From Tigriopus japonicus (Eukaryota > Arthropoda > Copepoda > Harpacticoida > Harpacticidae), in NCBI GenBank assembly GCA_010645155.1, contig JAAGOF010000064.1, forward strand, positions 912,278-976,277: 64,000 bases of DNA, in the 5' to 3' direction. The position numbers were made by a program, and so were the translations under genes. Numbering within the stretch: position 1 is the stretch's first letter; each line of letters starts with the position of its first letter. Positions 12,201-24,200 of this stretch are shown here, in pieces. The notes under the pieces are model-generated. The model did not search any database, was not told the origin of the DNA, and worked only from the letters and a program-made list of their open reading frames with translations.

Positions 12201-15200
12201 TGATAACAGTACTTGGTTGTCGCCAGTGCATTGAATTGCAGGACGAGTGTCGTTACGAATCCTAAGCGGATTCTCGACGGCTAATGATTACTGTCACACA
12301 GCATCCTCAAATGGTACACACGTAAAGAGGTCTGGTTTAATTACAGTTGATTTTCTTAAATACCAGCAATTAGATATGACAACGTCTTGCTCACAATGCT
12401 CAACAGAATTGAAGAACTCTACGTACATATTCTTTGAAACTAAAGCTTTCAAGTGTTTCTTTTTGGGTAACATTTGATGACTAGATGTCTGTTTCGAAAA
12501 GAATGATATTGTGGAGAACAGATCTTGGGACCAAACATGAGCGGGAAAACGCCTCATATTTATGTTGATTGTTTTGTTTGAGATTGAATTTCCGTAGTCC
12601 TTATCCCGAAGTAGCAAAATCCGTTATTGGCAATTCTTTGTAGATCAAGCTTCAAGATCAATTGAAGTAGACCTGCAGAGAAAATATGGATAGCTCACTG
12701 TGGTATAGGAAGTGATTTAAAATGCGAAATTTCATGCTATTTAGCATGCATCTCCGCCACGTTTTTCATTTGGCGCTCAGTGCATTGCCTACCAAGCAGA
12801 AAATTGAATAAAATTGCTCTCAATATGGTGGTGTCCGTTTGCAAATCAGACTTCCCTGTATGATAATTGCGATTTGGGAAGTCACTCTTCGAACCAATGG
12901 TTTTGTAGCTGAGTGGCTGGGATTTTTTCTTCTAAAGATGGAATCAAAGAGGAGGTCTACAGGTTATCTTTTCACCTCTCTTGCGAAATGTTCATGAGTA
13001 AGCGTTTTCAAGCACTTTTTGAAGTTGTGTCTCTACAAGTCTCCCAGGGTGCATTTGATATGCCCTTAATGTCTTGTCACTCCTGATTATCTTGGCCATC
13101 TGGATATGGCATTCATTTGCATAAGCGACTACCTATAGCATACAATTACCAAGAAACCACAAGGAATTAGTTCTTTGAATTTGAAAGAAACTTCGCCCAC
13201 CACTCCCATAAATAATCCCCGCTGTTCTCGTGTAATTGCACCTGACATTCAAACAATCAAATTGAATACGGAACTAGATCATATCGTTTCTTCCTAAACA
13301 ACCGCCACAGCAAACACCACAAACAGGCCAATTAACTTTGATTCATCCGCAGACAAGTCAGTTAATCTCCGTCCAAAGTAATTTGAACCCATACCATTCA
13401 CTAAGGGTACAATCCAGTCTGCTTGCAAGACCCCTTTGAGTCCATGTTAGTTCATCGATCAATTTTACTTACAAGAAGCTGGCTGTCCATCTCAAAAAGA
13501 CAACGAAATACCAACGGATCGAAGGAGTATAAATAGAACCAACTCCTGAACGAGAAACGGCTGACCTACATGTCTGTTGAATGATTTAGATACCATACTG
13601 TCTGTGAACTAATTTTGATTGGTCCCAAGCAGCACGTGTTGCCAGCTGCCGTTAGGTGCTTGGTATGGTAGGCCATCAATGCAACGGACCACCGTGGATT
13701 TGAATGGCTGTCTGACTTGCTTGAACTGAATCCCCAACAACGAGCAAATACGCCGTCTTCTATTCTATTCTTTGACTACATCTCATTTTAGTGCACACAC
13801 CAACAGCTAGACACGTTGTGCTTCCTCGAAGAACCCAAACAAGGGTCAAGGTCAAATGACTCCAACTCAAGAGAATGATAGGCTCCGATACCATGTGAAG
13901 AGGATGAGTATGAGGTGACGTTATGGCGTTGCTCAGGGAAACAAGCTCTCTCCCTTCTTCTCTTCAAATTGGGATGTGCTCATTTATCTACCCATCGCTC
14001 ACGTAAAGTAAACGCTTCTGCCTTTGCTGCAACTGTTGTTGTTGCTGCTGTTGTTTGGGTTACCATCTGGATCGGATTTGCCTGTGTATTAGAACGATGA
14101 GGAGGGATAGTTGCTTGTTGCCCTTTTCTGTGGCCCAATACGCTCGGTACGAGACTCGAAACCGGAACCGCCAAAACGAGATGACATGCCGTTTGTGAAG
14201 ACGATTTGAGGATTTGGGGCCTTTCATTCATTGGCTTCGGATTTCAAGTTTCGGATACTTTTAAGTTGTGGCTTTTGGAGGTGTTTGCAAAATTTTCATT
14301 GCCAAAGTTATTGCCGTCTGCGAACGCAAGAGTAGGTCTCTTGAATTAAGATGGACTTAGCTCTTCACCGTGTTCCGAATGGCTTTTTAGGTTTGAATCA
14401 AAATACCCAAAGACATCATGGCACTTTTTGGACCCACAATTCAATGGGAAACAACTTTACTTTTATTGTGTTATATTATTTCAGGTCCAGGGAAAAAGTT
14501 ATATACCTAAAAACCTATCAATTATAACATTTTTAAATAATTTCTTTAACCCATATTTAGAGACCCTTTAGTTACCTTATGAATTCAAATTGAATAAAAA
14601 TTCATTCATCAACAGCTGAGTTATTTGACTTTGAATGGTCCATTTTTGACCCCAAAAAGCCGAAAAACGCTAATATTTCGGCTATAAACTATTTAGAGTA
14701 CGCTATGATGTGTGTGGTGCCAAAATTACGAATAAATATGTCTAACAGATTCTTATTCAAAATTACGATTTCTAGAAGGACCATGTTCAAAATGGACTAA
14801 AATTGAAACTTGAAACATTAACCGATTTTTTCAAAACTTTTAAGTATTACCCAACTTTGAGTGTCTTCGATACTGCAAAAGATTTTGAATAGGAAAATGT
14901 ATTTGAAATGCCTTTTAGGTGATATTTTTTTATCATTTTGAGCTATTTTGACATAAGCTCCAAAACTCAAAGAAAAATCATTAGTTTTTGCGATACTGAA
15001 AAGCTATATGAAATCTTTGGGAATTTGTTTTTTCATATAACTGTAGCGTTTTTCGGCTTTCGGGGTCCAAAATGTACCATTAAAAGTCAAGTGGCTCAGC
15101 TGCTGATGAAAGTATTTTTATATAATTTGAATTCAGTAAGTAACTAAATGGTCTCTAGTTTTTCAAAAAATGTTATAATTAATATGTTTTTAGGTCCTTG

Positions 15201-18200
15201 GACCTAAACTTATATGATACAATAAAAGTAAAGTTGTTCCCCATTGAATTGTGGGTCCAAAAAGTGCCAGGATGTCTTTGGGTATTTTGAATCAAACCTA
15301 AAAGGTCATTCGGAACACCGTGTCTTGGAAAGCAATTAGAAATAAGCAAAACGAAAATTTGCCAGTCCTCTTTGCCAATTTGAGTTGGAGTCTTTCTTTT
15401 TGAAATTGGTCATTCATCATGAAGATCGTACGCGATGGCTTCGAAGATGTATCAAGCCGATCTTTTACTAAGCTCTCGCTACCGACACCCTCTCATCCGC
15501 CCAATGAAAAAAAATCGAGCCATAATTTCTATTGAAATTGCCGGAAATCAATTCCTCAACCTTGAACCCAATCCATCAAAGCATCCACCTCTGAAGTGAA
15601 CCTTTATGAGGAGTCTTGGTGCTCTCGATCTCTTCATCAACAATTGGTGACTCCACAAACAGATTTCTGTGACTGGTTTGGCATTTCCTCTTACAACTGT
15701 GCAATGTTCATAGATACCGTCCCCATATTTCAAGATGTGCCTGCCATTCCAAACTTCAAGTTGTGTGTTAGAAGCTGCTGTTTCATTTTTTGAAGTTGGC
15801 TGCCATGAGTGTGCATGAGAAAATGAATGTGCTAGTGATTGCAAATCGAGGAGGTGGGAATCGAATCGAATTATCTTGGAATGTTAATGAGAACTGCGTT
15901 ATATGGCTTAATGAAATCTCGGTCCATAGCTCATCTCTTTCACGAGTTAGAGCCTAGAGGTAACCCAAGACAATTATTGTTCCTCATCACACACGCGCAA
16001 ATGAAACTTTGATGGTTGGAACCGTGGTTAGCTGGTTCTTCCATTTACCAAAAGACATAACCAAATTGCATGTGTGTCGTCTTCTTTTTGAAAGCCAAAA
16101 TGTGCCGAGTGGAGGGCGCTGTAACATCTACCAAGAGTTTCAGGGTCGATCTGTCGGACGAGCAAACGAAAAAACGCAGTTCAGTTCATTTCTGTTAATT
16201 ACTTCTGTTTTTCATTTAAGTTTACCAGGCCCATGATTAAGGGGTTGTTTTATGGACGAGATGTTGCTGAACGTGAGATCATGAAAAGCTAGGAGATCAC
16301 GATCGACAATTTGAGCGTGATGACAGAATTTGTCATGAATCATCTTTGTACTTGTCTGCGTACTTGTAAGGGCAACACCGACTTGAAGCTGGCCTATTGA
16401 GGGTACAACACCATTAGCATACAAACCCCTCCACCCTCTTTCTTCATCTTTGGTCGGGTAGTAAGGTTCCAACAATAACTGAACTCGCACTGATATGGGA
16501 ACACACATGGGTATTGCTTATGCATGAAAAGTACTGTTAGTCATCCACAAGATGATTTAAATGCCCACCATCGTAATCGTTTTCATGGTTGGGGAATATT
16601 TTCAACCTGGAACGGAATTCCCAATCATATTCAACGGCACTCAAGAATTCAGACGAATACGAAACGACCGTGAAAACCGTCGCATGATTTACTTGGTACA
16701 TGTCCATTCAATGCAAAATGAACAATGGATTTCTTTTTGGTTTGGACCTCCAAAGAAAGGGAATGCCTATATTTGTGCTTCAAACATTATTGCATGTGAA
16801 ACAGGGTTGAGAATATGACTTCTGCGAAAGTATGTTTTCATTATTATTCAAAAGAACTCGGTATGATCATCACTGAACTTGAACTTTATTGAAGGTCACA
16901 TCATGGAAGTATGTAGTACTTTATATGAAGTGCGTATTCAGGGCATCATTACCCCAAGTACCCCGACCATCAGGTTGAATTGAAAAAAAAAAGTTGCATC
17001 TTCGTCACATTCACTGTAGAACTGAAAAAAGATCTTCATTATCTTGACTGCTGTTTTAGTGGTGTGTAATGAACATAATAATCAAAACAACAGCAACCAT
17101 ATTTTCATGGTCGAGGCACCTTTTGGTGAATGTAGTGTGTGGGATGAAATTGAAATGAACTTTCACGATTAGCATGTTGTAATATCCCAAAATAACCTCC
17201 ATCTGTACCAAATGAGCCACTCGAAACGGATCAAAATTCAGTTTCTTCGCTGAAAAAAGGGAACGCGGAATTATTCCGAAAAATAAGGTATAATATGATC
17301 CGAATTACAAGTAGGAATCTCTCCAAATGAAAAATCCATAAAAGCAGGTAGTTACCCCAAACTTCATTCCATCACGAAATTAGTCAATAAGTATGTTATG
17401 GCAATAGGTGAGAAATTCTCCAAAAATGGCTAATAATAGAAACTTTCAATGGAAAGAAAAAAGATTGTAAAGATTGACAAAAAAAATCCACAAATTGTTT
17501 TGTGTGAGTGCTCCAACAATGCATCATTATTTGATTGTTTGCCAACTTTTAGACAGACTTGCACATGAGGTAAGACTGAATTGCTCTATACCAATTTTTA
17601 CAACTGGAGGTTATTATATGGAAAGAATTATGTAATTATATTAATAGCAGTCTTAAGACGCCAGGGCTTGTGCCTTGAATGGTAAGGGAATCTTACTTTG
17701 TAGTACAGAAATTAACTTATTTTTCCTACGTTCGGTAAGATTGGAAAAGTTTGTCTTAATTTCAGGGTTAATTCAAGACACTCTACTTAAATCGCTAAAA
17801 CAAAATCTTGCCTGCAAAACTCATGAAAATTGAGTATTGCGATGTGTTCCTTCAATTCTGTTAGAATTTGGAATTTGATAACTTTCAGTCTCATTCCCGT
17901 TTTGATGAAATTCGGAGAAGCTCCAATATTAGGAGTGACTCCTAAATGTTTCCAAATTCGGAGAAAGTACCACCTAGCACCATTTTGACCTCACTTTTCC
18001 GGATTCGGAGCAATTCTTTCCTGTCTTTTCGGCCCATTTCCATCGACCCGAAAAGAGAACGTCAGAGGCGTTAACGAAGTGTTGCTAAATGATATTGGCG
18101 AACCAGAACACAAAGTATCGACAGTAAATTGCTAAGCAATCACTTCGCAGCGAATAGCGAAGCGATGATAAGGTAATGATACCGCTTGATTGACGCACTG

Positions 18201-21200
18201 TGACTAGATTCGTTCAGCCTAATGACTCATGCCACACCGATGTGGTCGGGTTTTTGGTTGGTTGGATGATCCCCGACCATAAGGATAGGCAATGATGCCG
18301 ACGTAACCATGGATATTGTACAGCAGTAACTGTTCGAACAATTGAGATCATTGTCTGGCAGTTTCCTGTGCGATGTGCGTGTAAGGAAACAATTCAACCT
18401 TCGAACTCTCAAGATATTTGGTTGTTGGCTGAGACTTCTCTACTCATTTTCCCTCAAGTTGTGTTGTTGAACTGGGGTAATATTTCTTTTTAGCAACACT
18501 TGAGCCTGGACATATCGAATTGGCCTCTAAGGATCCGGAAATTATCGCTCATTGATTGGCACAAAAAATGATTAGTCCAGAAATTCAAATGCTTCGGTAG
18601 GTGCTGGTAATATCGATGGCTGACCGAGTTAGATGCGGTGGTATATTTTAAGATCTGAGCCTCCAGCTATGACCACTAGGTACGATCAAAAAGTACAAGT
18701 AGAATGTTTTGGCACCGTTGGCACCCTATCCCCTGACAGCCTCGAGACAATGGCGTTGTCGGGGGAAATATTTTAAATTTGGACTTCCTACATTAATTTT
18801 TGAATTGATTGGAAACAATCGCATCTCAATATTGATGATAGACCCCCTCGGTCGGACAATCCCCAGGGGAAATAAGACAAAGTAGGTAAGGAAGACTGTA
18901 AGAGTACCTTTACTTTCAAAATGCTGTAGGTTTTTTGTCTGGTGAAATGACGTTGATTTTTTTTTTGCAAAATCCGGCTTCCGTCTTGTTAGACTACCCA
19001 ACGAAGTACAAAGTATTTGTTTGGATCCTGTCCCGGATACCTATTGGCACAAGACTGATGAACTCACTGCTTAAGACGTAGATTTTGGTGTGACCTTTGA
19101 AAAGGATTCGTTCTTCAGATCTACTCATCCCTTCATGAGATATTCAACCAACATTCGAGATAATCGAATTTCTTATCGTTGTTCAAAATGAAATTCTTTT
19201 GCGGGGCACTCACTCTGGGCCAACTTGGAGCCGACGGACATTGGCAAGTTGTCATTTGAAATTAACTGACACTTTCATTGAATCGAAAATGGGTACCAAG
19301 TCTCCATTAATCTCCACTGGCCAAAAATTCAACAAGCCCCTCTTGAGGCGGATTCGAAGTTGCAATTCATTAGCAGCCCTGGAGGATTATTGATGGAGCT
19401 TGCGGAACTGAAAAGTCAAGATTTGGATTTCCCCCTCATCCACATTCCGGCATGCAGGATGACTTGTCGCGTTTCGGAATGATTTCTGAGTGTGCTTTGC
19501 TGGATCACGTCCTTGAGGCTCGTGTCCGCCTTGGTCTTCTTCCTTCTTAGGGCCCTCCTCCCTTTTAATCACTCTTTTGCCGCCCCATTTTACGTTCAGA
19601 GGGAGTTGCCCAAATGTTGTACCAATGAGTATTTTAATGCTCCAAGCCTTCGTTGGAACGAGCAAAAGCATTACCATTATCATTGACTACATACTATCTA
19701 AGCACGAAACTTAAGACTTTTCAACAGTTGTTACTCGTAGTTACCATGTCAAGATTTGAGATGGTTTCGTGCACCTGTACTCGTACTTTGGTCGGTTTTG
19801 AGTGGAAATCCATTCTTACGAGCTGTCAGAAATCGTTTGATAGGATTAGATCGATTAGATCACATGGACTATAAAGTTGAAAACAAGCTGACAGTTATTG
19901 CCTCTGATGATCATAATCTAAAGAAAATTCAGCACGTTAACCTCCTTCGTCGGTGATTTTTTTTCACTTGATCGTTTTGAATCCACATGCTTCGTCACGC
20001 GTATTTCCTAAACGAATGGATCGTTTTCAAGACCAAGATAGGGGTTACTAGCTAGCAACATTCCGCGAGAAAACATAAGGAAGTGTGAAAGAGAGGCAAC
20101 AAAGTACGTTCGTTAAAGAAGGTGGAGAAGGAAACATGCCCAGATTCCCCATCAACCGCAGACCAATCTCTTACGGACTTCGCCGCTCCTCTTTAAGGAG
20201 ATCTTGGCCATGATGGAGGCAACTCCTCCATTCCATGTGATGTTGTTTGACGTCGGTACTATTTGCCTCGTATTTGGTGCGCAAAAACAATTCACTCATC
20301 GGCAGATTTCGTCAGGCCAGATAGAGCCATTCCCCGGATTGAGAAGATGAATAATTGCCTACTAGGAATGCACACATGGTAACCTGAGAGGGTGGAAAAA
20401 GAGCTGTTGCAACTACATACAACGACTGAGTAATTACTTGTATTTTGACGGCAGCGCTGCTATTTGAGCAAAAACACGTGTCTCTCAGAAGAAGTGCACT
20501 TAGTCTTGCCAGTAATCAATGGTTGGTACATAAGGACCTGCGACTTATCCTTTCCCTTTGAACATGGTTACATTAGTCAACACGGTAAAAAGTTAATTGC
20601 AACCATGATTTTCTCTTGTCGTGTCGGTTGCGATCGACTTGATGATGGTGGTTGTTTGCCTTGTTCTTCATTAAGTTTTGAGCACTCGAGGAGGTATTGT
20701 AAATGCCAGAGATTGTACACGTGGATAAGGCATGTGAGGTACATAGGTCTATCTTCTAGATTAAAACGCGCGATAAGTGGTATTGCACTTCCGATTAGGA
20801 CTGTCATGAGGTGAGGGATTTTGAGCAATTAAAACACAGACTCGCCAAGAAAAAGAAGTTCTGCCGGCTATCAATTCTAAATACCGAGCCAAGGGTTTTT
20901 TCTTAATTCGTTTGCATTTTTGTTTATCACCCGTTCGTTTCATGACGGTAAAGGTAGGTAGCGACCTACTTGCCAGTCTTGATTAATGGTCTAACACCGA
21001 GAAGACTCAACGAGTTCCATGTTCTTAATCCATAATGAGGCGTTGTTCGACGGCCCATTGTGATCAGGGTAACACTAAGTTCAATGCAATCTTGTGAATG
21101 CCTCGGGTCAATTGAATGCATCTCGAGGAAGGTGTTAGCTTTTCAACCCAAAGACTAATGCGTATATTGCGTCCATGTACATGTATTAGAATGACGTGAG

Positions 21201-24200
21201 CACACATGCACATACCATGTGCCGTACATGTACCACATAGCTACAACGCCGATGAAGCGCACCTCAGCCACGACGACTAGTTGCATTTGTTTCCTGTTCA
21301 TCAAGTTTTGAGCAGGGTTCAAACAAATTCAGATGTGATTTGGACGAATCATGATGGCCCATTTGGATATTACTTAGGGTTTAAATCCCCATCAGTGCCT
21401 GTTAGGAGCCCGTAAAAATATCTGGTAGCTCTTTTTAAAGGAACAGGGTCATCAAATTGTACCTTCGGGTTTTTTCATCTGTAAAGCAAAAAATATTTTT
21501 TTCAAGGTGTGAACAATCTTTAAATCAAGCAATTAACTCTGTGTGAAAATCAAATTTACCGAAGTTGTCATTCACACTTTTTTCACGCCTGGCTTGTTTC
21601 GGCTGAGTCAGACAAGCGAGTCGTTGTTGAAGATTCTCTATTGTTGCAGAAGATGCAAAATGAATCAAATGAAAGGACTCATTGAGATTCCTCTGGCACT
21701 GCTCCATTAACCATGACTTTGTTTTGCACTTGCTTTGCAGGAGTCAAGACCGATTTGTTATCCTTCAAGGAGGCCAATTCCAAACTGTCACTGATCTTGT
21801 CTTTGGGCGGATCCGCCATCAAATCGGGCGTGTTCTCTTCCCTTATCAACAGTGAAGCTCGATTCGACAACTTGACCAAGTCCGTTGGAGAGCTCTACCA
21901 AGATGAGATCATCAACGGAGTGGAGATCGATTGGGAATGGCCACTTCAGACTGGGGATAAAAAGGACAAGGACAAGCTCGTCCAATATGCCAAGGTGAGT
22001 GTGTGCGTCGATTTTTGAGTCCACATTTGTATGTGAGTGTAAAAAATGGATGAGCGCTAGGGCAAACACCAGACCTGTGGCAATGACTTTAAAAATGTAA
22101 ATTATTACAATAACAAATTAGTCGCAAAAGTAATTAAATACAAATATAATAACTTTTTTTTCAAATAAAATTAATTAGAATTACTGTCAAAAAGTAGTTG
22201 AATTACATTTCAACTACATTTATCTTGTACACCAGAGGTCGGCAACCGGTGGGCCCGTGCCTACATGTGGGCCCAACAGTGGTCTTTGGTGGACTGAAGA
22301 GTAACGGGAAAAGTTCAAAATAGAAGGCCCACGAGCCATCCATAGTTTTGTACTCGTGGGCCCACAGCTCTTTGATCGTTTATTTGTGGGCCTCAGAACT
22401 TACCAAAGTCTGTTTGGTGGGCCCCTAACAACACGAAATTAAATTTGATGGGCCTTAACCCAAAAGTGGTTGACGACCTCTGCTTTAACGCAACTAGATA
22501 TAATTTCTCTTTAAGTGCAATGATGTGGAAGGAGCTTTTTTTAGACCACAACATCAAGGTTCCCAAACTGTTCTTCATCAACTGGCGCCGTAGGAAAATA
22601 TTCGAAATATTAGCCGTTCACCTATTTAGATTGTTAATGAGCTAAGCAAAATCTTTTGGAATTCAAAAGTGCAAGAAAGGGTGTTGGAGTCAAACGTGTT
22701 TTTTTCTGAAGTCATTTTTGAGCAAATCTTCATTTACCACTTTTCTCCCGGCCAAGCAGTGCGGTGGAGACAGTTCGGATTTTTGAGGAGATTCTACTTT
22801 TCTGGGCGAACTTTGAACTCCTAAGAAAAGTAACAATCCTTCATGCGGTTGTCAATACCAAATCTGACGTCACAAGCACTCCCATTACAATTACATTGAT
22901 TTCAAATGTAATTAACTACAATTACAATCACTTGGATAAGTAACTGCAATTACATCACAGGTCTGGCAACCACTAATAACCTCCTTCTCGAATGAGAGGA
23001 GGTGCTCTAGAAGATTGGATGATTCACTATCTTGTAATTGGGATTTGTTGCCCATTTGCTCTCATTTATCTTTGACCCCGTCCATCTCGACGAACGATGC
23101 CATGACATTTATGGCAATATACAGAACATGCTTTAGCTTTGGGAACTTATTGAGTTTGAGCTCATTTAATCTTGGCAAGCAATCAAAATGCAATTAAATC
23201 AATCGTCACGTTTCGCGGAAATGAATGGCACAGTTTTGCCAGCAACTTTTTGCAAATGCAAATCATTTAATTGAAGTGGGCAGCGGGTTGAAGCAGGCGA
23301 GAATTCGGGTTTGATTGATACTCCTGAGGCACTCAAAATCCGAGATGTTGAAAGGGGGAGGAGGACGAGGAAGGCTTTTTTTATCTCTCCTTTACTTTAG
23401 CTAGCTTGAAGCGTGATGATCTGAAAAGGGACCGGAATTCGCATTATTCGTTCGTTTTTCAGCAACTCAAAATTGCCGTCGAAAATGAGGTTGTGGTGAC
23501 ACCCAGAAGCCTGAGGAGCCGGCGTGCAGCTGAAGAAGAGGCCTCGACAACCACGGAGCAAGATTTTGATGGGTAACAAATGAGACCTTCTTTGTTTACA
23601 AATGGCTCTTCGCGCAAAGAGGGCCGCATTATTGTGCCCAAATTCAGGGAAGCGTTAGTATAGGTTTACTGAGGTGGCAAATGACTCATAAATTCTAAAG
23701 TACTTCCATGTTCGAGCCACAATCCATCATGCAGAGAGACCCAAATTATGGAAATCGGTCCCAGACTTCGATTTCATGTATTACACAGATTGCCCTACGC
23801 GAACACGGAGAATGTTCGGATACTATTTGTGACCAAGTCCATGCAAATCGTTCTTTAGGCTGGTGATTAACACTCACTTCTGCAAGTTAAATCGCTTTTG
23901 TCTTTTCAAGGGACCAATCTTAAAGCGTTCATGCTTTGGTCGATGAATGAACCCTTTTTTAATGGCTTGTACTTTGGATGGAAAAAAGGGATCCGAAAAT
24001 AGGCTCGAGAAAAAAAGTCCGACTGACGCCACTCAAAATGACGATAATAATGCGTTATTATGGATAGCTGCGGTATTATTACTATGTTCTTCCGTAAGGC
24101 GAGACCAGAGACTTAAAGCACAAATATATAGAGCCACTAGTCGATGGTCAAGCAGGGGCATAAATTATTGCCTTTACTTCACCGACACCCTCTATGCACA

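Larger units (their letters stand above)
21995..23462 (+). other. Intron 3, filled largely by nested transposons
   Basis: Donor gtgagt, acceptor tttttcag. About 900 of its 1,468 bases are the two nested hAT-like elements at 22070-22965. Confidence 0.75.

Noticed and set aside
12294..12617. 107-codon minus-strand frame and opposite 76-codon plus-strand frame
   Set aside because: Neither shows a recognisable domain or repeat-element ends.
20464..20814. 116-codon Cys-containing frame in intron 2
   Set aside because: No signal peptide, recognised domain or splice context; adjacent exons of gene 1 already join in phase.
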